Source: Prescottella soli
GTDB taxonomy: Bacteria > Actinomycetota > Actinomycetes > Mycobacteriales > Mycobacteriaceae
Assembly: GCF_040024445.1 (NCBI RefSeq)
Contig: NZ_CP157276.1
Span: 2,294,001 to 2,358,000, forward strand
Direction: 5' to 3'
Length of the DNA: 64,000 bases
Shown here: piece by piece, positions 16,656-24,095 of the stretch
Layout: the number at the start of each line of letters is the position of its first letter
Numbering within the stretch: position 1 is the first letter of the stretch
The notes under the pieces: model-generated
Told to the model about the DNA's origin: nothing
Database searches by the model: none
What the model saw: the letters and a program-made list of their open reading frames with translations, nothing else
Position numbers and translations under genes: made by a program

Positions 16656-17270
16656 GTGAGCACTCCCCAGCAGCCCGCGCCCCCTCAGCCCCAGCCTCAG
16701 CCTCAGCCGCCGGCCCAGAAGAACTGGTTCGCCCGCCACAAGATCCTCACCGGGCTCGGCGCCGTGATCGTCGCGATCGTCGCGATCACCGCTGTCAGCG
16801 GCGGGTCGGGCGACAAGCCGTCGGACGCCGCCCGGGCGGCCGGCGCCACCACCGGCACCGCGGAGTCCCCCACGGACGCGCGGATCGGCACCCCCGTCCG
16901 TGACGGCAAGTTCGAGTTCGTCGTGAACGGCGTCGAGGCCGGGGTTCCGAGCGTCGGCGTCAACGAGTACCTCACAGAGAAGGCTCAGGGCCAGTTCGTC
17001 CTCGTCCGCATGACCGTGCGCAATATCGGGGACCGCGCGCAGAGCTTCACGACGTCCGCGCAGAAGCTCGTGGACGCACAGGACCGCCAGTACTCGGTCG
17101 ACAGCATGGCCACGATCACACTCGACCAAGGCGTTGCGTTCGAACAGGTCAATCCGGGCAACTCCGTCGAGGCCACCATCGTCTTCGACGTTCCGCCGGG
17201 CACCGTTCCCGCGGTCCTCGAGGTTCACGACTCCGTGTTCTCCGGTGGCGAGTCGATCCTGCTGCAGTAG
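16656..17270 (+). CDS. Membrane-anchored DUF4352-like protein
   Basis: The 204-residue protein starts with a Pro/Gln-rich cytosolic tail containing repeated PQ dipeptides (residues ~9-25), then a single membrane anchor (ILTGLGAVIVAIVAITAVSGG, ~34-54), a Ser/Ala/Gly linker, and an extracytoplasmic domain (FEFVVNGVEAGV, QGQFVLVRMTVRNIGDRAQSF, GNSVEATIVFDVPPG). That pattern is typical of the DUF4352 immunoglobulin-like fold. GTG 16656 has GAAAGGA 7 nt upstream and fits the membrane topology. It is divergent from the histidine kinase, so it may be a target or accessory of that system; this is inference from position. Confidence 0.83.
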   Translation: MSTPQQPAPPQPQPQPQPPAQKNWFARHKILTGLGAVIVAIVAITAVSGGSGDKPSDAARAAGATTGTAESPTDARIGTPVRDGKFEFVVNGVEAGVPSVGVNEYLTEKAQGQFVLVRMTVRNIGDRAQSFTTSAQKLVDAQDRQYSVDSMATITLDQGVAFEQVNPGNSVEATIVFDVPPGTVPAVLEVHDSVFSGGESILLQ

Positions 17271-17292
17271 GGGCGGGTCCGGAGCAGTTGCA

Positions 17293-17333
17293 CGTGTGGG
17301 GTTCGGCATCGAGGGGTTGCCGGACCCCACACG
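17293..17333 (+). terminator. Terminator hairpin after the DUF4352-like gene
   Basis: Arms 17293-17308 and 17318-17333 pair over 16 bp with one U-G wobble and a 9-nt loop, 22 nt past the stop codon. Confidence 0.65.
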
Positions 17334-17394
17334 CGCCTTCGCAGTTGTGTGAAGTGCACAACCGCAGGTTTCGAGGAGACCCACCGCGTAGCGT

Positions 17395-17515
17395 CTGATG
17401 TGCGTTCCGGTGGAGGCGGGGTCGGCCACCCCGCACCGGTCGGACCGCAGACCACGGCTGTTCGCCGCCCCGATGACCGGTCATATCCGAGTCCGGCCGC
17501 GACCTACCTCCGCCG
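17395..17515 (+). ncRNA. Probable cobalamin riboswitch (cbtBA unit 2)
   Basis: The leader contains GTTCCGGTGGAGGCGGGG, GGTCGGACCGCAGACCACGG and a B12-box-like GAGTCCGGCCGCGACCTACC, followed by the AGGAGG of cbtB. The core is more diverged than in unit 1, so the call leans partly on the shared downstream genes. Ends are approximate. Confidence 0.6.
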
Positions 17516-17568
17516 CTCGTCGGCGCCCTCCGGAGCGGCCGTGTCGGGACGAACTCCAGGAGGAATCG

Positions 17569-17763
17569 ATGACCCTCGTCCACAGCCCTAATCGTGCAAT
17601 CGAATCACTCGGAATCGCCCTGGTCGCGGTCGGAGTGGTTCTCCTCGCCCTGCTGACGCTCTACCTCGTCGGCTTCGACCAGGGCGCCGTCTCCCGCACC
17701 GGGATGTACATGCACGAACTGATGCACGACGGGCGACACCTGCTGGGGCTCCCGTGCCACTGA
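17569..17763 (+). CDS. cbtB: Cobalt transporter subunit CbtB, copy 2
   Basis: The 64-residue paralogue of the 9933-10127 product has a single membrane helix (LGIALVAVGVVLLALLTLYL) and an identical C-terminal metal signature MYMHELMHDGRHLLGLPCH. ATG 17569 has AGGAGG 5-6 nt upstream; the frame is open further upstream, but that part overlaps the riboswitch. It overlaps cbtA2 by 10 bp exactly as in unit 1, so the pair arose by duplication of the whole unit. Confidence 0.93.
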   Translation: MTLVHSPNRAIESLGIALVAVGVVLLALLTLYLVGFDQGAVSRTGMYMHELMHDGRHLLGLPCH

Positions 17764-18590
17764 CCGGTTCGCTGAAGACGCTGCTGCTGCGGGGAATCCT
17801 CGCCGGACTGATCGCCGGACTCCTGACCGGTGCAGTCGCTTTCGCTCTCGGGGAACCGCACGTCGCGGCGGCCATCGCGATCGAGGAATCGGCCCCTGCG
17901 AGCGACGCGACCGCCGCACACGAACACGCCGACCCGAACGCGACCACCGGCCACTCCCACTCCGACAGTGGCGAACCCCTCGTCTCGCGGGACGGGCAAC
18001 GGGTCGGCCTGATCCTGGCGACGGCACTGGCCGGCGTCGCCCTCGGTGCGATCTTCGGCGTGGTGGCCCACTACGCCCGACAGCACACCGGGATGTCGGG
18101 TCCGCTACTGGCACTGGGACTGGCCGGCGCGGGATGGCTGGCCGTCGAGGCCGTACCGTTCTTCAAGTACCCGGCCAATCCGCCCGCGGTGGGAGATCCG
18201 GACACGATCAACCAGCGCACCTGGTTGTGGCTGGCCGCACTGGTTCTCGGACTCGCCGCCGTGGCCGCCGGTGCCTACGTGTCGAAGATACTTGCCTCAC
18301 AGCCCTATTGGACGCTACGCGTGGCATCCTCGGTGGTCACGTTCCTCGTCGTCGTCACCGTCGGCTACCTGCTGCTGCCCACCGTGAACGAGGTGGGGGA
18401 AAACTTCCCGGCCACGCTGCTGTGGCAGTTCCGGGTCTCGTCGATGGCCACGCAGGCGACCCTGTGGCTCGGCCTCGGCCTCGCCTTCGCCTTCCTCACC
18501 GAACGGGCCCAGCGCGGCGGAACATCCGGGCCGACAACCCCTCTCACCGCACCGGATCAGGCGACGAGAAGCGGAACCGCGCGATCATAG
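17754..18590 (+). CDS. cbtA: Cobalt transporter subunit CbtA, copy 2
   Basis: The 278-residue membrane protein has the same plan as copy 1: an N-terminal helix with LLLRGILAGLIAGLLTGAVA, a His-rich loop (AHEHADPNATTGHSHSD, ~residues 50-75), and the conserved FFKYPANPPAVGDPDTI. It adds a Thr/Ser-rich C-terminal tail of ~15 residues. The gene leads, after 64 bp and without a visible terminator, into the SCNase/NHase-like genes, so imported cobalt probably serves that enzyme. Confidence 0.93.
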   Translation: MPLTGSLKTLLLRGILAGLIAGLLTGAVAFALGEPHVAAAIAIEESAPASDATAAHEHADPNATTGHSHSDSGEPLVSRDGQRVGLILATALAGVALGAIFGVVAHYARQHTGMSGPLLALGLAGAGWLAVEAVPFFKYPANPPAVGDPDTINQRTWLWLAALVLGLAAVAAGAYVSKILASQPYWTLRVASSVVTFLVVVTVGYLLLPTVNEVGENFPATLLWQFRVSSMATQATLWLGLGLAFAFLTERAQRGGTSGPTTPLTAPDQATRSGTARS

Positions 18591-18654
18591 GAGGGGCACT
18601 GGCGAGGATTCGGAAACACCAGGAATCACCGAACCCCATGGAAGGGAGACCTCC

Positions 18655-19089
18655 ATGACCACCGCAAATCAGGCTCGATTCCAGACCCTCACCGACGGTC
18701 TGGCGAAGATCACCCCCGCCGAACACGACGTCCAGGATTCGCCGTACACGATCACCAACGCGCAGTACGACATTCTGCGACATGTCCTGCACGACGTCGG
18801 AGGACAACCGGCGCTCGCGGTCCCCTACCTCGAGAAGGAGGAGGAGGCCTGGGAGATGAACACGTACGTCACCTGCGAATGCCTCGGCTGGCGAGGGGCC
18901 TGGAATTCGGAGATGCGTCGTCGCGCCGAAGTAGACATGGGCGAGACGCAGTACTTCGGCTACCCCTACTATGCCCGCTGGATCACCGTGGCCGCCAAGG
19001 TGATGGTCGACAAGGGCCTCATTCCCCTCGACGAACTCTGCGACAAGATCGACGAGGTGCGCGCCCGTCTCGAGGAGGCGAGGAAGTAA
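18655..19089 (+). CDS. Thiocyanate hydrolase / nitrile hydratase-like beta subunit (N-half type)
   Basis: The 144-residue protein resembles the N-terminal half of nitrile hydratase beta, the part that stands alone as the beta subunit in thiocyanate hydrolase and other three-subunit NHases. The helical core runs CECLGWRGAWNSEMRRR ... MGETQYFGYPYYARW ... LIPLDELCDKIDEVRARLEE. It shares this pattern with the 20067-20399 product. ATG 18655 follows GGAAGGGAGACC. Its stop overlaps the next start (TAATG). Expected partners are the two following subunits. Whether the substrate is thiocyanate or a nitrile cannot be read from the sequence. Confidence 0.75.
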   Translation: MTTANQARFQTLTDGLAKITPAEHDVQDSPYTITNAQYDILRHVLHDVGGQPALAVPYLEKEEEAWEMNTYVTCECLGWRGAWNSEMRRRAEVDMGETQYFGYPYYARWITVAAKVMVDKGLIPLDELCDKIDEVRARLEEARK

Positions 19090-19385
19090 TGCCCAGGTTC
19101 AAGGTCGGCGACCGAGTGGTCGTCAAGGACCAGACGAGCATTTTCCACACCCGCACACAGGCTTTCGTACGCAATCAGGAGGGCATCGTCGTCGAGCACC
19201 GCCCCGAGTGGGTGATCCCCGAGGACGAGGCGTTCGACAAGCTGGAGACCGGGCGCAAGGAGCCGTTCTACGTCGTCCGTTTCAAGCAGACCGATCTGTG
19301 GCCGCGCTACACGGGATACGACATCGACACGCTCGAGACCGAGTGCGCCGAGGGCTGGCTCCGGCCCGCCGGGACGAACGAGTGA
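19089..19385 (+). CDS. SCNase/NHase-like alpha subunit (SH3-like C-half type)
   Basis: The 98-residue protein matches the C-terminal SH3-like barrel half of nitrile hydratase beta, which is a separate (alpha) subunit in thiocyanate hydrolase. It opens with FKVGDRVVVKDQ, has EGIVVEHRPEWVIPED, then the characteristic EPFYVVRFKQTDLW and an acidic tail. The start overlaps the upstream stop and the next gene begins 10 bp after its stop, so all are co-translated. In the family this subunit covers the metal site of the gamma-type subunit. Confidence 0.8.
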   Translation: MPRFKVGDRVVVKDQTSIFHTRTQAFVRNQEGIVVEHRPEWVIPEDEAFDKLETGRKEPFYVVRFKQTDLWPRYTGYDIDTLETECAEGWLRPAGTNE

Positions 19386-19395
19386 GGAGGAGAAG

Positions 19396-20070
19396 GTGAG
19401 CGATCCACACGCCCCCATCCAGGCTTCCGAGGAGATCAGCGAGTTCGAGGTACTCGAACTCGCGCTGCGGGAACTCGCGATCGAGAAGGGCCTGTTCTCG
19501 GCCGAGGACCATCGCCGTTTCTCCGAGTGGGCCGAATCGATCGGGCCGCCCGGCGGGTCGAAGATGGTCGCCAAAGCCTGGACCGACCCCGAGTTCAAGA
19601 AGCGTCTGCTCGAGAACGGCACCGAGGCCAGCAAGGAGGTGGGCATCGACTGGACCGACCCGACGGGCACCGGCACCCCCAGCGACTACACCTTCTTCTA
19701 CGTCCTCGAGAACACCCCCGAGGTCCACAACGTGATCGTGTGCACGCTGTGCTCGTGCTACCCACGGCCCGTGCTCGGCATGTCGCCCGACTGGTATCGG
19801 ACCCCGAACTACCGGCGGCGGATGGTCCGTCGTCCACGCGAGGTCCTCGCCGAGTTCGGCCTCCACTTCCCGTCCGATGTCGAAGTACGAGTGCATGATT
19901 CGAATCAGAAGTCGCGGTTCATGGTGATGCCGATGCGCCCCGAAGGCACCGAGGGTTGGACCGAGGAGCAGCTCGAGAAGATCGTCACCCGCGACACCAT
20001 GATCGGCGTGGCACTGCCCTCCGCCGACTGGGATGCGTCCGAGGCACCGTCGGCAGGAGGTGGCAAGTGA
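19396..20070 (+). CDS. SCNase/NHase-like catalytic (gamma) subunit, cobalt type
   Basis: This is the metal-bearing subunit, homologous to nitrile hydratase alpha and thiocyanate hydrolase gamma. The 224-residue protein carries the claw motif V-C-T-L-C-S-C (C116, T117, C119, S120, C121), where two Cys are oxidised to sulfinic/sulfenic acid. Thr in the second position marks the non-corrin cobalt type rather than the iron type (Ser). Flanking stretches TFFYVLENTPEVHNVIVCT and PDWYRTPNYRRRMVRRPREV are family-typical. GTG 19396 has GGAGGAGAAG upstream. Its stop overlaps the next gene's GTG. The product reaction is hydration of thiocyanate or a nitrile. Confidence 0.88.
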   Translation: MSDPHAPIQASEEISEFEVLELALRELAIEKGLFSAEDHRRFSEWAESIGPPGGSKMVAKAWTDPEFKKRLLENGTEASKEVGIDWTDPTGTGTPSDYTFFYVLENTPEVHNVIVCTLCSCYPRPVLGMSPDWYRTPNYRRRMVRRPREVLAEFGLHFPSDVEVRVHDSNQKSRFMVMPMRPEGTEGWTEEQLEKIVTRDTMIGVALPSADWDASEAPSAGGGK

Positions 20071-20399
20071 CCACGGCACAGGGCTACGACGTCATCCTCC
20101 ACACGCTCCCCCAGGACTCCGAGCGTGCGGGAGCCCTCCCCGACACCGATCGCAGGCCGGACCCGTGGGAGTCGGCGATGCAGGCGACGTGCGAGTGCCT
20201 GTCGTGGCGCGGCTCCTGGGACAACCTCGAGCGCCGGCACACGGAGGACGAACTGGGCGAAACCATCTACCGCGAGTTCCCCGTCCATTCGCGGTCCGCG
20301 ATCACCGCCGCGCACACGTTCCTCGATCGCGGCATCGTCACCCAGGACGAACTGCGGGCGAAGATGGAACAGGTGCGGGCGAGACTGGAAGGCAACTGA
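20067..20399 (+). CDS. Probable cobalt-insertion accessory protein (P15K-like)
   Basis: The 110-residue protein is a shortened relative of the 18655 beta-like protein (CECLSWRGSWDNLERRH, ELGETIYREFPVHSR, DELRAKMEQVRARLE). In cobalt NHase and SCNase clusters such a beta-like stand-alone protein, encoded after the metal subunit, is the activator that delivers Co(III). Position and size fit. GTG 20067 overlaps the preceding stop and has AGGAGG upstream. It could instead be the true beta subunit, with the 18655 gene as accessory. Confidence 0.65.
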   Translation: MTTAQGYDVILHTLPQDSERAGALPDTDRRPDPWESAMQATCECLSWRGSWDNLERRHTEDELGETIYREFPVHSRSAITAAHTFLDRGIVTQDELRAKMEQVRARLEGN

Positions 20400-20450
20400 G
20401 ACCGGAAGGTCCTCGCCCCCAGCACGTTCGAGTGCTCGTTGCACGGGCGA

Positions 20451-20592
20451 CTCGAGCGCGGCGTCGATTGTGATGTCGACGCCGGTGAGGGGCCTTGCTC
20501 ACCGGGCAGGACTCCTCGGCGGCCTGGGCGACACGGGCGATCCCCGCTGCGTCCAGGCCGCCGGCCTCTGCGCGGACCGTCGCCGTCGTGCC
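20451..20592 (-). pseudogene. Duplicated 3' fragment of osmC
   Basis: This ~142-bp stretch repeats 22291-22431, the 3' end of the intact osmC, in the same orientation at roughly 80-85% identity by eye. It encodes GLDAAGIARVAQAAEESCPVSKA and then shifts frame because of one extra G (GGGGCC for GGGCC). The osmC stop codon is lost. The fragment and the intact gene flank the 20603-22195 exporter as direct repeats. Confidence 0.8.
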
Positions 20593-20602
20593 AGCCGGGT
20601 GC

Positions 20603-22195
20603 TCAGGACCGTTGCGCGGCGCGCGCGGCCGCCTCGTCGGTGTCCCGGTACCGCGCGAGCAGTTCCCGTTCCCCGTCGCGGTGCGGGTAGGCGAAGAAGA
20701 CGAGCGCCGCCCCGACCAGGACGATCGCGATCGCCGCGCCGTACGCGCGGGTGTCGCCGTCGAGGAACGCCGCACGGGCGGCATTCTCGATCACGCTCGC
20801 GTACTGCGGGTACCGCTCCGCGACGTTCTCGGCACCGGCGAACGACTTCTCCAACGCGGCCTGGGTCTGGTCGCCGACACCGCTCGCCTGCGGATCGGCC
20901 GCGATCGCGGCAGCGAAGGAGGCCGAGTACCCGGCGGTGAGCAGCGCGCCGAGTATCGACTGCACGATGGCGCCGCCGAGATCGCGCTGCAGGTCCGCGG
21001 TACCCGACGCCATTCCCGCCCGCCACACCGGCACCGACCCGGTCAGCGAGTGCGACGCGGGAGTGCCGGCCAGTCCGACGCCCGCGCCGAGGAACATGTA
21101 GCCGAGCGCGATCTTCCAGTACTGCGCGTCCTCCTTCCACAGCAGCAACGCCACCAGCAGACCCAGGACGATCGCCGCGTATCCGAGCAACAGCGTGAAC
21201 CGCGCCCCGTGCGACTCGACCAGCTTGGCCGACTGCGGCGCCACCACGACCATGACGGCCGCCGCGGGCAGACCGGCAGAGCCCGCGGCCAGCGTGGAGT
21301 ACCCGAGCACGTTCTGCATGAACTGCTGACCGATGTACATCGTCCCCATCAGCGTCCCGAACACCACGATGCCGGCGACCGCCGCCACCCAGAAGATTCG
21401 CCGGCGCGCCACCCGCAGGTCGTACAGGGGGTACTTCGCCCGCAACTGCCGGATGGCGAATGCCACCCCCGCGGCTGCCGCGATCAGCAGCATCGACAGC
21501 GCGGTCGCGCGCATCCCGGCGACAGGCGCGAAGTTGATGCCCAGCACCAGCGCCGCCACCAGGACCACCGACACGATTCCACCGAGATGATCCACCGGAT
21601 CCGTCGACTCGTTCACGTGTCCCGGCACGAAGTACACGGCGAACCCCAGAGCGACCAGCGCCAGCGGCACGGTCACCAGGAACACCGAGCCCCACTCGAA
21701 CGACTGCAACAGGGCCCCGGACACGAGCGGACCGAGCGAGGAGATGCCGCCGCCGATCGCGGACCACAGGGCGATCGCCTTGGTCCGGGCCGGCCCCGAC
21801 CAGAGCGCGGTGATCAACGCGAGGGTGGTCGGGAACGCCATCCCGGCCGCCACGCCGCCGAGCAGGCGTGCGAGGATCAGCACCTCGATGCTCGGCGCGA
21901 CGGCGGCGATGATGCACGCCGGCAGGGACAACACCATGCCGAGCACCAGCATCATCTTGCGCCCGAACCGATCACCGAGTGCGCCGAGATACAGCACCGA
22001 GCTTGCGAGGCCCACCGAGTAGCCGACCGCGATCAGGTTCAGCTGCGTCTGGCTTGCGTCGAAGGCCCGACCGATGTCGGGCAGCGCGACATTGGCCACC
22101 GCCAGATTCAGATTCGCGACGGCGGCGACGAGGACCAGGGCCGCGAGGACGAACCCGGCCCGGACCGGACGGGTCCCGACCGCTGTGGATGTCAT
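20603..22195 (-). CDS. MFS drug exporter, DHA2 (14-helix) family
   Basis: This 530-residue inner-membrane antiporter has the DHA2 layout with ~14 membrane segments. Motif A reads LGALGDRFGRKMM (~residues 70-82) and motif C is in the region of GGGISSLGPLVSGALL. The hydrophilic loop before the last helix (~430-490) is long. The C-terminus is Arg/Ala-rich. ATG 22195 is preferred over an upstream GTG. No regulator is adjacent. The gene is flanked by an osmC fragment and osmC, which suggests it was inserted by a duplication event. Confidence 0.9.
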   Translation of the reverse strand: MTSTAVGTRPVRAGFVLAALVLVAAVANLNLAVANVALPDIGRAFDASQTQLNLIAVGYSVGLASSVLYLGALGDRFGRKMMLVLGMVLSLPACIIAAVAPSIEVLILARLLGGVAAGMAFPTTLALITALWSGPARTKAIALWSAIGGGISSLGPLVSGALLQSFEWGSVFLVTVPLALVALGFAVYFVPGHVNESTDPVDHLGGIVSVVLVAALVLGINFAPVAGMRATALSMLLIAAAAGVAFAIRQLRAKYPLYDLRVARRRIFWVAAVAGIVVFGTLMGTMYIGQQFMQNVLGYSTLAAGSAGLPAAAVMVVVAPQSAKLVESHGARFTLLLGYAAIVLGLLVALLLWKEDAQYWKIALGYMFLGAGVGLAGTPASHSLTGSVPVWRAGMASGTADLQRDLGGAIVQSILGALLTAGYSASFAAAIAADPQASGVGDQTQAALEKSFAGAENVAERYPQYASVIENAARAAFLDGDTRAYGAAIAIVLVGAALVFFAYPHRDGERELLARYRDTDEAAARAAQRS

Positions 22196-22287
22196 GCGGC
22201 CAGTCCACACCATCGAGGTTCGTCACGCGCGCCGAAACGCCGACCCGACCGGGCACCCGAAGCGGTGTGGCTACCTCCCGGGAGTGG

Positions 22288-22722
22288 CTACTCGAGCGCG
22301 GCGTCGAGGGTGATGTCGACGCCGGTGAGGGCCTTGCTCACCGGGCAGGACTCCTTGGCGGCCTGGGCGACACGCGCGAACCCCGCCGCGTCCATGCCGT
22401 CGACCTCGCCCCGCACGGTGAGCGTGATGCCGGTGAGCTTGAAGCCCACCGTGTCCGGCCCGAGCGAGACGTCGGCGCGGACGTCGAGGCTCTGCGGGAC
22501 CCCGCCCGCCTCACCGATCAGCGCCGACAGTTGCATCGCGTAGCAGGACGAGTGCGCCGCCGCGATCAGTTCCTCGGGGCTGGTGAACCCGCCGGCGTCC
22601 TCGGCGGCCCGCTTCGGGAAGGACACCTCGAACGTCCCCCTTCCCGAACTGGTGAGTTCGACCTGGCCCGAACCCTTTTCGAGAGTTCCGTTCCAAGCTG
22701 TGCGCGCTGTGCGTGTGGGCAT
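22288..22722 (-). CDS. osmC: OsmC family peroxiredoxin
   Basis: This 144-residue thiol peroxidase reduces organic hydroperoxides. The two active-site Cys are in SSCYAMQLS (~residue 58) and ESCPVSKAL (~120), with the paired Glu in PEELIAAAH. Start MPTRTARTAW at ATG 22722 is preceded by AGAGGAT. Divergent from the 22781 membrane protein. Its last ~140 bp recur as a broken copy at 20451-20592. Confidence 0.93.
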   Translation of the reverse strand: MPTRTARTAWNGTLEKGSGQVELTSSGRGTFEVSFPKRAAEDAGGFTSPEELIAAAHSSCYAMQLSALIGEAGGVPQSLDVRADVSLGPDTVGFKLTGITLTVRGEVDGMDAAGFARVAQAAKESCPVSKALTGVDITLDAALE

Positions 22723-22766
22723 TGCAGATCCTCTCTCGTCGATCGGTCTCTCCCGCAAGCTACCCC

Positions 22767-22772
22767 TATCGT
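22767..22772 (+). promoter_or_regulatory. -10 element of the 22781 gene (leaderless)
   Basis: TATCGT, 8 nt before ATG 22781; no ribosome-binding site is present. Confidence 0.4.
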
Positions 22773-22780
22773 GGGAACCC

Positions 22781-23434
22781 ATGGGGCAGCTCGGGAAGGC
22801 TCGACTCCGGAGAGAATCGCTCGGCTTCGCGCTGGGATCGGCGCTCTTCGCGCTCGGCGCCGCCCCGGGTTACGCGACCGCGGTCGGCAGCGAGGCCGAC
22901 AACCTCACCTTCTTCGTCGGCTCGCTTTTCTTCACGGCCGCGGCCTTCGTCCAACTGCGCCTGAGCGGGCGGGCCGTGCCCGACGCGACGACGTCCCGCG
23001 CCGACCGGTACGACTGGTGGTCCGCGCTCGTCCAGTTCGTCGGCACCCTCCTGTTCAACATCAGCACCGGTGTCGCGCTGGTACGCAGCCTGTCGCTCCA
23101 CGAGCACCACGAGTTCGTCTGGAAGCCGGACCTGTTCGGCTCCGTCTGCTTCCTCGCGTCCAGCGCGCTCGCGGTGGTCGCCACCACCGAGATCAACGGC
23201 CTGTGGGATCCGCACGCCCGGAACTGGGGCAGCACCTGGCTGAACATGATCGGATCGGTCGCGTTCGGTGTCTCGGCGGCCGGTGCCGTGTTCGTGCCGG
23301 GAACCCACCGACCCGAGGACGCGGCGGCCGCGAACGCCGGGACACTCGTCGGGGCACTGTGCTTCCTGGCCGCCGCGCTGCTGATGAAACCACCCGCGCC
23401 CCGGACGGAGAAGATGCCGGGGCCGGGCCGCTGA
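22781..23434 (+). CDS. Integral membrane protein, YrhK-like, function unknown
   Basis: The 217-residue protein has about six membrane segments: ALGSALFALGAAPGYATAVG, FFVGSLFFTAAAFVQLRL, VQFVGTLLFNISTGVALV, LFGSVCFLASSALAVVA, WLNMIGSVAFGVSAAGAVFV and TLVGALCFLAAALLM. The repeated FFVGSLFF / GSVCFLASS / GALCFLAAA pattern suggests internal duplication and resembles YrhK-type membrane domains. Its function is unknown and its neighbours are unrelated. The ATG is placed by the leaderless promoter. Confidence 0.75.
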   Translation: MGQLGKARLRRESLGFALGSALFALGAAPGYATAVGSEADNLTFFVGSLFFTAAAFVQLRLSGRAVPDATTSRADRYDWWSALVQFVGTLLFNISTGVALVRSLSLHEHHEFVWKPDLFGSVCFLASSALAVVATTEINGLWDPHARNWGSTWLNMIGSVAFGVSAAGAVFVPGTHRPEDAAAANAGTLVGALCFLAAALLMKPPAPRTEKMPGPGR

Positions 23435-23471
23435 CCGCCGCGGCGACTACCGACCCCGGCGACCATCGGCA

Positions 23472-23477
23472 TAGCGT
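23472..23477 (+). promoter_or_regulatory. -10 element of the 23485 gene (leaderless)
   Basis: TAGCGT, 7 nt before GTG 23485. It overlaps the alternative GTG 23476 and so argues against that start. Confidence 0.5.
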
Positions 23478-23484
23478 GCTGGTC

Positions 23485-24090
23485 GTGACCACCGACAACG
23501 ATCAGAGCAGCCCGGCGCCGGCCGAGGCGGCAGCCCGGACCGCGACCGCCGCGCGCACCGCCCACCGCCGCCGGCGTCGCGGACGAGGGCCGATTCTGGT
23601 CGGCATCGACGGTCCCGCGGGCGGCGGAAAATCGACCCTGGCCGATCGGGTCGCGGCGGCACTGGACGACGCGCCGATCGTCCGGATGGACGACCTGTAC
23701 CCCGGCTGGGACGGCCTTGCCGCGTCGGTGCCGCTCCTCGTCCGGTGTGTCCTCTCCCCCGCCCGGCACGGCCGGATCCCGCGCTATCGGCGCTACGACT
23801 GGCATCGCGCCGCATACGCGGAGTGGCGCGCGGTCCGCCGCCACCGCTACCTGATCGTCGAGGGCGCCGGATCGACCTGCGGCACCGCACGCGGGTACTT
23901 CGCGGTCCGAGTGTTCGTCGACGCCGCACCCGACGAGCGGATGCGACGCGCCCTGCAGCGCGACGGCGACATGTTCCGGCCGCATTGGGACCGCTGGGCC
24001 CGACAAGAGGCGGCACTGTTCGGGCCGGACCGGACGCGCCGCGCCGCCCACATCGTGGTGATGACGGGGTCGGCCGGCCCCCGCGCATGA
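23485..24090 (+). CDS. Uridine kinase-like P-loop protein
   Basis: The 201-residue protein has an Arg/Ala-rich N-terminus (~1-33), then a P-loop GIDGPAGGGKST (~38-49), MDDLYPGWDG (~67-76, the substrate-binding region of uridine/phosphoribulokinase-like enzymes), YDWHRAAYAEW, VEGAGSTCG and a lid-like DERMRRALQRDG. This order matches actinobacterial (d)CMP/uridine-kinase-like ATP-binding proteins. The phosphate acceptor is not certain. Confidence 0.78.
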   Translation: MTTDNDQSSPAPAEAAARTATAARTAHRRRRRGRGPILVGIDGPAGGGKSTLADRVAAALDDAPIVRMDDLYPGWDGLAASVPLLVRCVLSPARHGRIPRYRRYDWHRAAYAEWRAVRRHRYLIVEGAGSTCGTARGYFAVRVFVDAAPDERMRRALQRDGDMFRPHWDRWARQEAALFGPDRTRRAAHIVVMTGSAGPRA

Positions 24091-24095
24091 GCGGG

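Noticed and set aside
18655-20399. Iron-type nitrile hydratase with downstream amidase
   Set aside because: The metal motif has Thr (C-T-L-C-S-C) and no amidase is in the cluster; the split beta subunit points to the SCNase/three-subunit cobalt type.
20400-20450. Possible terminator after the P15K-like gene
   Set aside because: Only short imperfect pairing is visible; I could not define a stem with confidence.
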